This document shows, piece after piece, positions 21,137 through 31,145 of a DNA stretch of 64,000 nt. The position numbers were made by a program, and so were the translations under genes. Where the stretch lies: contig NZ_AP014647.1 of the NCBI RefSeq assembly GCF_023167545.1, positions 372,001 to 436,000 of the forward strand, in the 5' to 3' direction. This stretch comes from Streptococcus constellatus subsp. constellatus. Lineage in GTDB: Bacteria; Bacillota; Bacilli; Lactobacillales; Streptococcaceae. Every line of letters starts with the position of its first letter. Position 1 is the first letter of the stretch. Under the pieces are notes generated by a model, which saw only the letters and a list, made by a program, of their open reading frames with translations, ran no database searches and had not been told where the DNA came from.

Positions 21137-23016
21137 TTCAAGTCGGCAAGATATTTGCCGGGCGATATAGAATCATCAAACAAATTGGGCGAGGTGGCAT
21201 GGCAGATGTTTACTTGGCCAAAGATTTGATTTTAGACGGGGAAGAAGTCGCGGTGAAAGTTCTAAGAACGAATTACCAGACGGATCCGATTGCTGTGGCG
21301 CGCTTTCAAAGAGAGGCGCGAGCGATGGCAGACTTGGATCATCCTCATATTGTCCGGATTACCGATATTGGAGAAGAAGAAGGTCAGCAATATCTAGCAA
21401 TGGAATATGTGGCTGGGCTTGACTTAAAACGCTATATTAAAGAGCATGCTCCTTTATCTAATGAAGAAGCGGTTCGGATTATGGGACAAATTCTTTTGGC
21501 GATGCGTTTGGCGCATACGCATGGAATTGTTCATCGTGATTTGAAGCCACAAAATGTTCTTTTAACTCCAGATGGCGATGCAAAAGTAACGGACTTTGGA
21601 ATTGCAGTAGCTTTTGCTGAAACGAGCCTGACGCAAACAAATTCAATGCTGGGATCTGTGCATTATCTATCACCAGAACAAGCGCGTGGTTCAAAAGCGA
21701 CCGTTCAAAGCGATATTTACGCTATGGGGATCATTTTCTATGAAATGTTGACAGGACATATCCCTTATGATGGGGATAGTGCTGTCACAATTGCTTTGCA
21801 ACATTTCCAAAAGCCTCTTCCTTCTGTGATTGCTGAAAATCCAAATGTGCCACAGCCTCTAGAAAATGTAGTCATCAAGGCAACGGCTAAAAAATTAACA
21901 GATCGTTATCAATCTGTTGCAGAAATGTATGTGGATTTATCAAGCTGCTTATCCGCAGATCGCCGAAATGAGAAAAAGTTGGTTTTTGATGATACTGCCA
22001 AAGCAGATACCAAGACGCTTCCTAAAGTGTCACAAAATACCTTAATTTCTGCAAGCAAACCAACTACTCCTACGCCTATAAAAGAAACAGTCAGTAGTAA
22101 TTCTAAACCCACAACCAAGCCAAAAACAAAGAAAAAGCGTCGTTTAAGAACGCGTTATAAGGTTCTGTTGTCGGCAGTAGTTTTAGTGATTGCTGCTCTG
22201 GTGGCATTAGTCTATTTGAGTCCGTCAAATGTAAAAATTCCAGACGTTACTGGAAAAACTGTTGCACAAGCTCGTTCTGCAATTGAAACAGCAGGTTTGA
22301 AAGTTGGTAAGGAAAAAGATGAATATAGCGACTCTGTCAAAAAGGATTCTGTTATTCGCACCAATCCAGAAGCGGGAACACAGCGTCGCGACGGAAGCAC
22401 GGTGGATCTGATTGTTTCCAAAGGTACAAAAACCTTTATTATGGAAGATTATAAAGGTCAGAAAAGAGCGGATGCTATCAACAATCTAGTCCAAAAATAC
22501 AAGGTTTCAAAAGGTTTAATTAAAACAGAAGAAGTTGAAAGTAGTGAGCATGCGGCTGGAACAGTCGTTGGTCAAACGCCAGCAGCAGGTAGTACATATG
22601 ATTTGACTTCAAAAGCTCGTATTACTTTGAAAGTAGCCAAGTCCGTTTCAAGTGTTGTCATGCCAAGTTATATCGGTTCAACCTATGAATTTGCCTATAA
22701 CAATTTAACGCAAGTGCTTGGCATTCAAGGTGCTAATATTGAAAAACGAACGGTTCCAACAGCTCCGGCGGGAACACAAGCAAATACGATTATTAAACAA
22801 ACGCCAGAAGCAAATCAGTCCTTGGATTTGAAGAGCGACCGCATTGTCCTATATGTATATGAGCCGAAAACCGAAAGTTCGTCTACATCTGAAAGTAGTT
22901 TGCAATCTGAAAGTAGTTCAGAAAAAAATAGTCCATCGTCTAGTAACTCATCAACTAGTGGTAATGATGGTTCAAGTTCAAAAACGCCAGACACAAGTGC
23001 TAGTGCAAGCAATTAA
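21133..23016 (+). CDS. stkP: PASTA-domain Ser/Thr kinase StkP (PknB)
   Basis: 627 residues. The Hanks-type kinase domain (about 1-270) has GRGGMADVY, Lys42 in [13 protein letters not shown] and DFG. A basic juxtamembrane stretch and one membrane helix (about 345-365) are followed by three extracellular PASTA repeats that sense muropeptides, then a Ser-rich tail of about 50 residues. Pneumococcal StkP has four PASTA repeats, so this one is a shorter variant. It phosphorylates division proteins such as MapZ and GpsB, both encoded in this window. Confidence 0.96.
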   Translation: MIQVGKIFAGRYRIIKQIGRGGMADVYLAKDLILDGEEVAVKVLRTNYQTDPIAVARFQREARAMADLDHPHIVRITDIGEEEGQQYLAMEYVAGLDLKRYIKEHAPLSNEEAVRIMGQILLAMRLAHTHGIVHRDLKPQNVLLTPDGDAKVTDFGIAVAFAETSLTQTNSMLGSVHYLSPEQARGSKATVQSDIYAMGIIFYEMLTGHIPYDGDSAVTIALQHFQKPLPSVIAENPNVPQPLENVVIKATAKKLTDRYQSVAEMYVDLSSCLSADRRNEKKLVFDDTAKADTKTLPKVSQNTLISASKPTTPTPIKETVSSNSKPTTKPKTKKKRRLRTRYKVLLSAVVLVIAALVALVYLSPSNVKIPDVTGKTVAQARSAIETAGLKVGKEKDEYSDSVKKDSVIRTNPEAGTQRRDGSTVDLIVSKGTKTFIMEDYKGQKRADAINNLVQKYKVSKGLIKTEEVESSEHAAGTVVGQTPAAGSTYDLTSKARITLKVAKSVSSVVMPSYIGSTYEFAYNNLTQVLGIQGANIEKRTVPTAPAGTQANTIIKQTPEANQSLDLKSDRIVLYVYEPKTESSSTSESSLQSESSSEKNSPSSSNSSTSGNDGSSSKTPDTSASASN

Positions 23017-23019
23017 ACA

Positions 23020-23069
23020 AGTGAGAGGATAAAGTCGTAGTTTTCAACCGATTTTCCCTCACTTTTTTT
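23020..23069 (+). terminator. Terminator after stkP
   Basis: AGTGAGAGG and CCCTCACT form a stem with a long loop, followed by T7. It ends the gmk-stkP run. Confidence 0.7.
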
Positions 23070-23207
23070 GCGCTCGTTTTACAGCATTGATAAGCGTTGT
23101 TTCTGATTAATCAAGTTTATCCAGTATATTGTAAATAAACATGTTAATTTCTAGGACTACATACTAGAACCTGAAAATATTTAGTTCCATTTCATTGCTT
23201 TATTTTC

Positions 23208-23248
23208 ATACCTTAGTCGGAGGAATTTTTAAAAGTTTTTGATACAAT
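23208..23248 (+). promoter_or_regulatory. liaF promoter with a possible LiaR box
   Basis: TACAAT at 23243-23248 lacks a good -35 box. At the -35 distance lies ACCTTAGTCGGAGGA, an imperfect dyad (CCT-N7-AGG) in the place where an activator would bind. Autoactivation by LiaR is the known behaviour of such operons; the exact box is inferred. Confidence 0.45.
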
Positions 23249-23271
23249 AGAAGCAGAAAGGTATCGAGATT

Positions 23272-23970
23272 ATGCGAAAGATCCAATTTTTCATTTTTGT
23301 TGAATCTATTCTATTAACATTTGCATTAGTGACGATTTTGTCTGGTCACTTTTCACGTGTTATTCTTTTTTTGGTGCTTTTCTTGTTGCTGCTCTATTAT
23401 TATTTTGGTAAACAAAGAGGAAATTTTCTGCTAGTAACTTCTACCATATTGCTTTTTTTCATTATTATGCTCAATCCTTATGTCATTGCTGCCTTGCTCT
23501 TTGCGGTCATTTATGGCATGATTGTAGCTTATCCCTATATTTATAAAGAAAATGAAGCGACAACTCTCATCTTTGATGATGCAATGGAGCAAAAACGAGA
23601 GAATAATCAATGGTTAGGAAATCTTCATCATTTTGCTTCGTCTGATACCTGTCAATTTGACGATATCAACCTTTTCCGTCTCATGGGCAAGGACACGATT
23701 CATTTGGAGCAAGTGATTGTTACAAACCATGATAATGTGATTGTTTTGCGAAAATTTTTCGGAAATACAAAAATTATTGTGCCAGTTGATGTGGCAGTCA
23801 GCTTGAAAGTGAATAATCTATACGGTGAATTGCAGTTTTTAGACCAACCTATCTATGAATTGCGAAATGAAAGTTTCAGTCTAACGACGCCAGACTTTAA
23901 ACGAGCACATAAAAGTGTCAAAATTATCCTATCAACATTTGTAGGGAATATTGAGGTGGTTCGTAAATGA
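23272..23970 (+). CDS. liaF: LiaF-family membrane regulator
   Basis: 232 residues. Several hydrophobic helices fill the first ~85 residues, followed by a cytoplasmic beta-rich domain (DUF2154 type, about 120-232) with the ending KSVKIILSTFVGNIEVVRK. LiaF holds the LiaS kinase inactive in the absence of envelope stress. It overlaps liaS by 4 bases, and the three genes form a liaFSR operon. Confidence 0.92.
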   Translation: MRKIQFFIFVESILLTFALVTILSGHFSRVILFLVLFLLLLYYYFGKQRGNFLLVTSTILLFFIIMLNPYVIAALLFAVIYGMIVAYPYIYKENEATTLIFDDAMEQKRENNQWLGNLHHFASSDTCQFDDINLFRLMGKDTIHLEQVIVTNHDNVIVLRKFFGNTKIIVPVDVAVSLKVNNLYGELQFLDQPIYELRNESFSLTTPDFKRAHKSVKIILSTFVGNIEVVRK

Positions 23971-24962
23971 AAAAAGTCTACTATCTCTTGATTAGTTTTT
24001 ATTCCTTACTCATTTTAGGGATTATTATTCATTATATTTTTGCTCTATTTGATTTTGACTGGCAATTGGTTTTTAGTAATGTAGAGCGACTGGAAAAATT
24101 CAGTTTCTTTGTGATTGTGCTCACTGTATCTCTAACGATGCTGATGATTTTAGGAATCAAAGTGATTCAAACGGTAACATTGTCGACCATTCAGTCGAAT
24201 TTGAAAAATATTTTGGAAGGTCGAAAATTACAAGAAGTACAGCAACCGGAAATTGACGCTTCCTTTCGGCAGGTATCAGAGAAAGTAAATCATTTAACAG
24301 AAAATCTACAAAAGTCAGAGAACCGTGCCTTACAAAATGAAGAGACGATTATTGAGAAAGAGCGCAAGCGAATTGCGCGTGACCTACATGATACGGTCAG
24401 TCAAGAACTTTTTGCTGCCAATATGATTTTATCAGGTGTGACAGGGCAAATGGAGAACTTAGATACGGACACCTTATCGAAACAATTGACGGGCGTATCA
24501 GGAATTTTAAATACTGCTCAGAGGGATTTGCGTATCTTGCTTCTACATTTGAGACCGACAGAGTTGGAAGGGAAAAGTTTGGTTGAAGGGTTAAACCTTA
24601 TTTTAAAGGAGTTATCAGACAAGAGTGATATTGAAGTGAGTTTTCATCATGATGTTCAACAATTACCGAAACAGATTGAGGAGCATATTTTTCGAATTGC
24701 TCAGGAAATTATCAGTAATACGCTCCGTCACGCCAATGCGAATCATTTAGATGTATATCTGTATCAAACTCAGAATGAATTGCAGTTGAAGATGACAGAT
24801 GATGGGATTGGTTTTGAGCACACTTCGTCTGATGAGTTGAGTTATGGTCTGAAAAATATGGAAGAAAGAGTAAATGATATGGCGGGAACGATGCAGATTT
24901 TAACAGCTCCGAAGCAGGGAGTAGCGATTGATATTCGTGTACCATTATTGAAAGGAGCTTGA
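23967..24962 (+). CDS. liaS: Sensor histidine kinase LiaS (VraS)
   Basis: 331 residues. Two N-terminal membrane helices with a very short outside loop make it an intramembrane-sensing kinase. The HisKA_3 phosphoacceptor box is ERKRIARDLHDTVSQELFAAN, and the ATPase domain has the N box EIISNTLRHANANH and the GIGF/GLKNM glycine boxes. It phosphorylates LiaR on cell-wall stress. It starts inside the liaF stop and ends 1 base before liaR. Confidence 0.95.
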   Translation: MKKVYYLLISFYSLLILGIIIHYIFALFDFDWQLVFSNVERLEKFSFFVIVLTVSLTMLMILGIKVIQTVTLSTIQSNLKNILEGRKLQEVQQPEIDASFRQVSEKVNHLTENLQKSENRALQNEETIIEKERKRIARDLHDTVSQELFAANMILSGVTGQMENLDTDTLSKQLTGVSGILNTAQRDLRILLLHLRPTELEGKSLVEGLNLILKELSDKSDIEVSFHHDVQQLPKQIEEHIFRIAQEIISNTLRHANANHLDVYLYQTQNELQLKMTDDGIGFEHTSSDELSYGLKNMEERVNDMAGTMQILTAPKQGVAIDIRVPLLKGA

Positions 24963-24963
24963 G

Positions 24964-25596
24964 ATGCAGATTTTATTAGTAGATGACCATGAGATGGTAC
25001 GACTTGGCTTGAAAAGTTATTTGGATTTACAAGATGATGTTGATGTAGTGGCAGAAGCTTCAAACGGTCGTGAAGGAGTTGAAAAAGCTTTAGCATTACG
25101 ACCAGATGTTATTATGATGGATATTGTTATGCCTGAAATGAGTGGAATTGAAGCAACTCTAGCTATTTTAAAAGAATGGCCTGAAGCTAAGATTCTCATT
25201 CTGACTTCTTATTTGGATAATGAAAAAATTTACCCAGTTTTAGATGCAGGAGCTAAAGGATACATGCTTAAAACATCTAGTGCTGACGATATCTTACGAG
25301 CAGTTCGAAAGGTAGCCAAGGGTGAACTTGCTATTGAAACAGAGGTCAGTCAGAAAGTGGAATACCATCGAAATCATATTGAATTACATGAAGAGCTAAC
25401 AGCGCGTGAGCGCGATATTTTAGGACTACTGGCGAAGGGGTATGAAAATCAACGCATAGCAGATGAGTTGTTTATTTCTTTAAAGACAGTGAAAACGCAT
25501 GTGTCGAATATTTTGTCCAAATTGGCAGTAAGTGATCGTACACAAGCTGTTGTCTATGCCTTCCAGCATCACCTCGTCCCACAGGATGATATTTAG
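24964..25596 (+). CDS. liaR: Response regulator LiaR (VraR)
   Basis: 210 residues, NarL type. The receiver domain has the acidic pair DDHE, the phosphorylated Asp in VIMMDIVMPEMSG and Lys in YMLKTSS. The LuxR-type HTH is LTARERDILGLLAKGYENQRIADELFISLKTVKTHVSNIL. It activates cell-envelope stress genes, including its own operon. The spacing to liaS is one base. Confidence 0.96.
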   Translation: MQILLVDDHEMVRLGLKSYLDLQDDVDVVAEASNGREGVEKALALRPDVIMMDIVMPEMSGIEATLAILKEWPEAKILILTSYLDNEKIYPVLDAGAKGYMLKTSSADDILRAVRKVAKGELAIETEVSQKVEYHRNHIELHEELTARERDILGLLAKGYENQRIADELFISLKTVKTHVSNILSKLAVSDRTQAVVYAFQHHLVPQDDI

Positions 25597-25642
25597 TGGT
25601 ATAATAGAAAAATAAATAAATTGCTATTGTTAGAGGGAGATT

Positions 25643-27043
25643 ATGGACGCAAAATTAAAATACAAATCCAAGAAGATCAAAATCGTCTTTTTTGATATTG
25701 ATGATACCCTGCGAGTAAAAGCAACTGGTTACATTCCAGAATCGATCAAAACGGTTTTTAAACAATTAAAAGAAAAAGGAATTTTGACGGGAATTGCTTC
25801 AGGGAGAGGAATTTTTGGTGTGGTGCCGGAGTTGAAAGCGTTGCAGCCTGATTTTTTTGTCACCTTGAATGGATCCTATATTGAAGATAAAGCAGGAAAG
25901 GTTATTGCGCAAACCCCGATTGATCGAAATTTAGTAGAAACTTATATCGCTTGGACGAAGGAAGTTGGGATTGACTTTGGCCTCGTTGGTAGTCATGAGG
26001 CAGCGCTTTCGACGCGAACACCGCTTATTGATGAAGCCATTGATATTGTTTATCCTAATTTACCTATTCAGCCGGATTTGTATCAAGATCACAACGTTTA
26101 TCAAATGTGGACATTTGAAGATATCGGAGATAGCTTGCAATTGCCCAAAGAGTTAGAAGAACATCTACGATTGGTTCGCTGGCATCCGCATTCATCAGAT
26201 GTAGTTCTAACAAATGGTTCAAAAGCATCTGGAGTTGCGACAGTTGTGGAGCATCTAGGGTTGAAGCCTGAGAATGTGATGGCTTTTGGAGATGAACTCA
26301 ATGATTTAGAGTTGTTTGATTATGCAGGTATCAGTATTGCTATGGGCATTTCACATAAAAAAATAAAAGCCAAGGCTGACTTTGTGACAAAAAAAGTAGA
26401 AGAAGATGGCATTTTTTATGCTTTGGAGGAATTAGGAATGATAGAAAAAGAATTACATTTTCCACAAGTAACGATGGAAACAGCAGAAGGACCGAAAGCC
26501 ACTATTAAAACCAACCACGGTGATTTGAAATTTCAATTATTTCCAGAACAAGCACCGAAGACAGTGGCTAATTTTATTGCTTTAGCAAAAGATGGCTACT
26601 ATGATGGAATCATTTTTCATCGGATTATCAAGGACTTCATGATTCAAGGTGGTGATCCAACTGGTACGGGTATGGGTGGCGAATCTATTTATGGAGAAAA
26701 GTTTGAAGATGAATTTTCTCCGGAATTGTACAATATCCGTGGTGCACTTTCGATGGCCAATGCTGGTCCGAACACAAATGGCAGCCAATTTTTTATTGTG
26801 CAAAACAGCAAGATTCCTTATGCACAAAAGGAATTGGAACGTGGTGGTTGGCCGACACCAATTGCTGAAATCTATGCAAGCAATGGTGGAACGCCGCATT
26901 TGGACCGCCGCCATACTGTATTTGGTCAATTATTAGATAAATCTTCTTATCAGGTATTGGATAAGATTGCAGCTGTTGAAACTGGTGCGATGGATAAACC
27001 ACTTGAAGATGTCGTGATTGAAACCATTGAAATTGAGGATTAA
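25643..27043 (+). CDS. Fusion of a Cof-type HAD hydrolase and a cyclophilin peptidyl-prolyl isomerase
   Basis: 466 residues with two domains. Residues ~12-265 are a HAD-IIB phosphatase ([10 protein letters not shown], Asp nucleophile; [10 protein letters not shown] motif IV). Residues ~280-465 are a cyclophilin with [17 protein letters not shown] and NTNGSQFFI. The joined protein is found in streptococci in general. The isomerase should help protein folding; the HAD substrate cannot be told from sequence. It sits between liaR and cvfD, with 1 base to the latter, so it is probably cotranscribed with it. Confidence 0.93.
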   Translation: MDAKLKYKSKKIKIVFFDIDDTLRVKATGYIPESIKTVFKQLKEKGILTGIASGRGIFGVVPELKALQPDFFVTLNGSYIEDKAGKVIAQTPIDRNLVETYIAWTKEVGIDFGLVGSHEAALSTRTPLIDEAIDIVYPNLPIQPDLYQDHNVYQMWTFEDIGDSLQLPKELEEHLRLVRWHPHSSDVVLTNGSKASGVATVVEHLGLKPENVMAFGDELNDLELFDYAGISIAMGISHKKIKAKADFVTKKVEEDGIFYALEELGMIEKELHFPQVTMETAEGPKATIKTNHGDLKFQLFPEQAPKTVANFIALAKDGYYDGIIFHRIIKDFMIQGGDPTGTGMGGESIYGEKFEDEFSPELYNIRGALSMANAGPNTNGSQFFIVQNSKIPYAQKELERGGWPTPIAEIYASNGGTPHLDRRHTVFGQLLDKSSYQVLDKIAAVETGAMDKPLEDVVIETIEIED

Positions 27044-27044
27044 A

Positions 27045-27437
27045 ATGAGAATTGGTGAAAAACTAAAAGGAAGAATTACAGGAATTCAGCCTTACGGTGC
27101 ATTTGTAGAATTGGAAACAGGAACAATAGGCTTGATTCATATTTCAGAGATTCGGACAGGTTACATCGAAAATATCCGTGATATTCTGCATGTGAATGAT
27201 CCGGTCTTGGTGCAAGTGATGGACTATGATGAATTTTCAGGTAAGGCTAGTTTGTCGATGAGAACATTGGAAGAGGAAAAACATCATTTACCGAAACGCC
27301 ATCGTTTTTCAAATGATCGGTACAAATTTGGTTTTGCACCACTTGCTAAAAGTTTACCAACTTGGACAAAAGAAGCGATGAATTTTCTGAATCAGAATCA
27401 GTCAAAAGAAGAAACTGACGGAGAAACGGAAAAATAA
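27045..27437 (+). CDS. cvfD: S1-domain RNA-binding protein CvfD (YugI/GSP13-like)
   Basis: The start is the ATG of MRIGEKLKGRITGIQPYGAFVELETG, one base after the fusion gene stop; 130 residues. Residues 1-70 are a single S1 RNA-binding domain; the rest is basic and ends in a charged tail. Homologues in Bacillus (YugI) bind ribosomes, and in pneumococcus CvfD acts as a post-transcriptional regulator. The IS1182-type element is inserted about 30 bases after its stop. Confidence 0.88.
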   Translation: MRIGEKLKGRITGIQPYGAFVELETGTIGLIHISEIRTGYIENIRDILHVNDPVLVQVMDYDEFSGKASLSMRTLEEEKHHLPKRHRFSNDRYKFGFAPLAKSLPTWTKEAMNFLNQNQSKEETDGETEK

Positions 27438-27498
27438 ACACATAAAAGAATCCTACTAAAAATAACAAAGAGTCTGAGACAAAATAGTTCTCAGTCAC

Positions 27499-27541
27499 AA
27501 AAAAGCTAGAGATTCCCAATTATGGAACTCTAGCTTTTTAA
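27499..27541 (-). terminator. Hairpin after the IS1182 transposase
   Basis: AAAAAGCTAGAG / CTCTAGCTTTTT arms with flanking A- and T-runs. It can stop transcription in both directions, so it would also shield the element from cvfD read-through. Confidence 0.7.
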
Positions 27542-29064
27542 GTTTGAGTCGTTCTCTTATTGTATTTAAGGAGATTATTGGCCATGAGCACTAAACCCAT
27601 GTCAATTTTCACCTGACGCTTGCCTCTTAGGTTACATCTCTTGTAACCCAAATAAGCCTTTATCTGCCCAAAGACAGGTTCCACATCAATCTTACGTTGA
27701 TTGAAAATCTGTCTACCTTCGGGAGAGAAAAGCGCTTGGCATTCTTTAGCTTTTAAGTGTTGATAACGTTCGTTGATATATAGTCCCTTTTGAGGGGCTG
27801 ATTTAGGTTCATCAGCGTAGTAAACCTTGATTTCCTGTTGAAAGTCCGTCTGTGTTTTCTGATGTTTGATATGATGAAAACGATAGCACCAGCCATCAGG
27901 ATGAGTGTAGCTATCCTCCTTGTCATCATAGTACCAATTCGCTAAGTTTCTAGCCGACTGTTTATACCCTTTCTTCTGTTCCTGATCAAACATGGCATAT
28001 TTAATCAGATGGTTCACCTCATTTTCATCTAAACGAAGGAGGTTCTCTTCACTTCCATAGCCGGCATCTGCGACAACGGTCTTCAAGTCATGTGGATAAG
28101 TTTCAAGGAATGGCAGGAGAGTCTTGGTATCTGTCGGATTTGAGAAGACATCATAATGAAGAACAAATTGATTTTCAGTAGCGATTTGAAGATTGTAAGC
28201 AGCCTTGAGTTGACCATTCTTCATGTGGTCTTCTTTCATCCGCATAAAAGTGGCATCTGTATCTGTTTTGGAAAAGCTGTTACGCCCTTCAAATGTCTCT
28301 TGGTAGCCTTCATATTTTTCAGCACGTACTGAAAAATCATCCTTGACTTTACGCAGGACTTTCTTGAGTTTCCGACGTTGAGTTTTACGTTCATCCTTTC
28401 CTTTAACGGGTGTCTCCTCAATGTCTTGGTTCAGTTTTTCCAATTCTTCTTCGAGGACTTGAGCGAATTCAATCAACTGCTCTGAAGCAATCGGTTCTTC
28501 TTCGTCCAGCCTAATGGCCTGATGGATAAGGGGAGTGATTTCTTCTTGAAAATAGACCTGTATCTGTTCTTGAAGTTTGACGGAAAACTTGTCTGTGGCC
28601 TTTTTCCACACGAAACTATACTTGTTAGCGTTGGCTTCAATCTTAGTCCCGTCAATAAACAGACAATCTAAGGTCACTAACTCTTCCATTTTTAAACGAA
28701 GATTGAGGTCAATGAAAAGATCACGAATGAGGTCTTCCATCCCTTTAGCGACTCGAAATCGATTGATAGTGCGGTAGCTGACAACCAACTGTCCTGTTAG
28801 GTACTGCATAGCCAGATTTTCAATCATCATTTTTTCGATTTTTCGTCCAGAGAAAATCCCTTGCGAGTAGGCAAATAGTAGAGCGGCTAAAAGCATTTTA
28901 GGGTGATAAGACGGGCGACCAAAGTTATGATAGAACGTGTGGAAGTGACGATCCTCCAAGGCATTCACCACTTTTTCAATAGTAAAGACGAGATGGTCTT
29001 GTGGCAAGAAAGAACTGATTTCTAGTGGTAAAGTTGTTTGATTTGTGTTATAGTGAATATGCAT
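27538..29064 (-). CDS. IS1182-family transposase
   Basis: 508 residues, full length and without interruptions. The N-terminal HTH-like region (YHPKMLLAALLFAYSQGIFSGRKIE...TINRFRV) is followed by a DDE catalytic core with LFIDGTKIEANANKY, VVADAGYGSEENL and the late FGQIKAYLGYKRCNLRGKRQV block. This is the usual arrangement of IS1182 transposases common in streptococci. The gene looks active. Confidence 0.93.
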   Translation of the reverse strand: MHIHYNTNQTTLPLEISSFLPQDHLVFTIEKVVNALEDRHFHTFYHNFGRPSYHPKMLLAALLFAYSQGIFSGRKIEKMMIENLAMQYLTGQLVVSYRTINRFRVAKGMEDLIRDLFIDLNLRLKMEELVTLDCLFIDGTKIEANANKYSFVWKKATDKFSVKLQEQIQVYFQEEITPLIHQAIRLDEEEPIASEQLIEFAQVLEEELEKLNQDIEETPVKGKDERKTQRRKLKKVLRKVKDDFSVRAEKYEGYQETFEGRNSFSKTDTDATFMRMKEDHMKNGQLKAAYNLQIATENQFVLHYDVFSNPTDTKTLLPFLETYPHDLKTVVADAGYGSEENLLRLDENEVNHLIKYAMFDQEQKKGYKQSARNLANWYYDDKEDSYTHPDGWCYRFHHIKHQKTQTDFQQEIKVYYADEPKSAPQKGLYINERYQHLKAKECQALFSPEGRQIFNQRKIDVEPVFGQIKAYLGYKRCNLRGKRQVKIDMGLVLMANNLLKYNKRTTQT

Positions 29065-29248
29065 GGGATAGCCTTTCTAAATGGTTTATTGGGCAATTCT
29101 ATTTTACCAAGACTATCGCAACCATGCAAAAAGCAACGGCAAATCCGTTGCTTTTTTTGTAGCAAAGGGACTATTGTCCCAGACTCTTTACTTATTCTCA
29201 GATATTTTTAAGCAGCCATCAATCTTGTATGCTTCAGATTTTGTGCTA

Positions 29249-29566
29249 TCATATCAAAGTATATTCATCTGGCAGCATAATGGTTTCTTTACCGTTATTG
29301 TCAGTTACAAAGATTTCTCGTGGAAAAAATGGGTCGAAAGTGTCATTAAAATCAAAGGTGAGAATGGTTGCTAGACTATCTTGTGAAAATCGGAAAGTTG
29401 TTTTTCCTTTGTTGTTGATGAGTTCAAACTGAAGCAGTTCGTCTAGCTCAAACACACCCTTTAGAAAATTATCAATAATATACCAGAAAGAATCAATGAT
29501 ATTATCTGGTAAACTTGTTACAACGCCAAAGCTAGCATAGCGTCCACGTGTATTTGTAAAAGCCAT
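29249..29566 (-). CDS. DUF960-family protein
   Basis: The start is placed at the ATG of MAFTNTRGRYASFGVVTSLP, which has AAAGGAAGAGAC upstream; 105 residues. It fits the small DUF960 family of streptococci, of unknown function. It shows a hydrophobic IIDSFWYIIDNFL helix and a beta-rich rest, with no signal peptide or metal motif. It lies downstream of the DUF402 gene on the same strand and ends 60 bases from the IS1182 end. Confidence 0.75.
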   Translation of the reverse strand: MAFTNTRGRYASFGVVTSLPDNIIDSFWYIIDNFLKGVFELDELLQFELINNKGKTTFRFSQDSLATILTFDFNDTFDPFFPREIFVTDNNGKETIMLPDEYTLI

Positions 29567-29659
29567 TGTCTCTTCCTTTCTGTACTTATTCATCAAAGGA
29601 TTTTCTATATGATACATAAAATAACCTTGAATTGCAAGAAATTGTTCTTTGAAAATCAA

Positions 29660-29680
29660 AAAGGACCAGTGGTCCTTTGG
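29660..29680 (-). terminator. Terminator after the DUF402 gene
   Basis: The perfect arms AAAGGACCA / TGGTCCTTT are followed, on the minus strand, by TTGATTTTC. They lie 6 bases past the stop codon. Confidence 0.65.
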
Positions 29681-29685
29681 AAACT

Positions 29686-30219
29686 TTAGCGACTCTTTAG
29701 CTCTACATAACGTTTGTACCAAATATTAACATAGGCTTGCGAAAAAGGTCCGCGCTTATTGTTAATCCAATCTACTAAGATTTTGACATTCTCTTTGAGG
29801 ATATAATCTAAATCATTAGAGTAGTTCATCTGCCGTTTGTGACGCTCGTATTCATCGACATCAAGTAATCGCTTTTCACCATTGGTAAAGACTTTGACGT
29901 CTAAATCGTAGTCTATGTATTTTAATGCTTCTGCATCAAGATAATACGGACTGGCTAGATTGCAATAGTAAGAAACTCCGTTTTCGCGAATCATAGCGAT
30001 AATATTGAACCAATATTTTTTGTGAAAATAGATAATAGCTGGCTCACGCGTTACCCAGCGTCGGCCGTCACTTTCTGTGACCAAGGTGTGGTCATTGACA
30101 CCAATAATGGCGTTTTCTGTTGTTTTTAGTACCATGGTGTCGCGCCAAGTACGGTGCAGATTTCCATTATGCTTATAACTTTGAATTGTAATAAAGTCGC
30201 CTTCTTTTGGAAGCTTCAT
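29686..30219 (-). CDS. DUF402 nucleoside tri-/diphosphate phosphatase
   Basis: 177 residues. It matches the Firmicute DUF402 family (UPF0374), for which a staphylococcal member hydrolyses nucleoside tri- and diphosphates. Conserved pieces are [58 protein letters not shown], and an acidic cluster [11 protein letters not shown]...DVDEYERH that binds the metal. It is cytoplasmic. The gene lies next to recX, as is usual in streptococci. Confidence 0.88.
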   Translation of the reverse strand: MKLPKEGDFITIQSYKHNGNLHRTWRDTMVLKTTENAIIGVNDHTLVTESDGRRWVTREPAIIYFHKKYWFNIIAMIRENGVSYYCNLASPYYLDAEALKYIDYDLDVKVFTNGEKRLLDVDEYERHKRQMNYSNDLDYILKENVKILVDWINNKRGPFSQAYVNIWYKRYVELKSR

Positions 30220-30305
30220 CTTCTACCAACTTTCTACAATTAATCAGGTTATCGCTCTTATTGTAACATATTTTCATGAAAAAACATAAATAAACCTTAC
30301 ATTTT

Positions 30306-31088
30306 TTATAGATATTCTCTGAGAGCGCTAGCAATATCAGAAAAATCATAACCTTTGCGAGCGAGTGCTTGGGTGAGGTGTTGTTTTAACTCATATTCGT
30401 CATATTTTTTAGAATATTTGCGGTATTGCTTGTCTAATTCTTTGTACAGTAATTTCTGCTGAATTTCCTCATCTTCTTTGATGTCTAAGGTTTGATAAGC
30501 TGCCTTAGCTTCGGTATAGGAAAAGCCTTTGCTCAACATAGATTGAAGAATTTTATCCTGCAGGGCCTTACTTGGTAGTTTGCTTTGATAGTTGCGGAGT
30601 AGTTTTGCAGCAACTTTTTGACTTACTTCTGTAAAATCAAATTTGCATAATTCTTCATCAATAATAGGAGCTGTGATACCTTTTTGAGCCAATTTTTGCT
30701 TGAGGACAAAAGCACCTTTATCACCAGATAGAAGATTGGAATGAATAAAGGAATAAGCATATTGTCTGTCATCTATCCAGTTATCTTTTATGAGAATCGT
30801 TAGCACTTTCTCGATGGTATCTAAGGAAATCTCGTATTTTGTCAAATAATCCCGCACTTCTTTGACAGTTCTTTGCTTGAAAGAAAGATAATATAGAGCT
30901 AGATTTTTTCCGTAAGAAAACTGTGCGTAGTCCTGAATTTCTTTTAATTCTTGCTCACTGATATTCATGCCTTTTGATAACATAAAGTGAACGATAGTAT
31001 CTTCAGTGATGTAAAGTTTGTCAATTTCGTCCAATTCTAAAAGATAGAGACGCTTTTTCTTTTCAATTTTAGTGATTTTCATAATCAT
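30306..31088 (-). CDS. recX: Recombination regulator RecX
   Basis: 260 residues, the long RecX form of streptococci. It is built of three-helix repeats (for example [62 protein letters not shown]). RecX binds RecA filaments and tunes their activity. The start is ATG at 31088 or 31082. It lies close to rlmD, as in related genomes, with an APH-like gene in between. Confidence 0.93.
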   Translation of the reverse strand: MIMKITKIEKKKRLYLLELDEIDKLYITEDTIVHFMLSKGMNISEQELKEIQDYAQFSYGKNLALYYLSFKQRTVKEVRDYLTKYEISLDTIEKVLTILIKDNWIDDRQYAYSFIHSNLLSGDKGAFVLKQKLAQKGITAPIIDEELCKFDFTEVSQKVAAKLLRNYQSKLPSKALQDKILQSMLSKGFSYTEAKAAYQTLDIKEDEEIQQKLLYKELDKQYRKYSKKYDEYELKQHLTQALARKGYDFSDIASALREYL

Positions 31089-31145
31089 TCTTTCGATAAC
31101 TTGTGTGAAATTTGGAGCTGATAGATGGAATAGTAAGTGTGACTA

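Larger units (their letters stand above)
27467..29189. mobile_element. Complete IS1182-family insertion sequence
   Basis: The ends carry imperfect inverted repeats: AAAGAGTCTGAGACAAAATA on the left, and AAAGAGTCTGGGACAATAGT when the right end is read on the other strand. Between them lies one intact transposase on the minus strand, with a hairpin (27499-27540) behind it. No clear target duplication is visible. It sits between cvfD and the DUF960 gene and breaks neither. Confidence 0.85.

Noticed and set aside
25643..27043. HAD-cyclophilin fusion as a new protein type
   Set aside because: This fusion is known as a regular streptococcal protein, so it is annotated but not reported as novel.
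29081..29374. Forward frame at the right end of the IS1182-type element
   Set aside because: It crosses the terminal inverted repeat and runs antisense to the DUF960 gene; it has no ribosome site.
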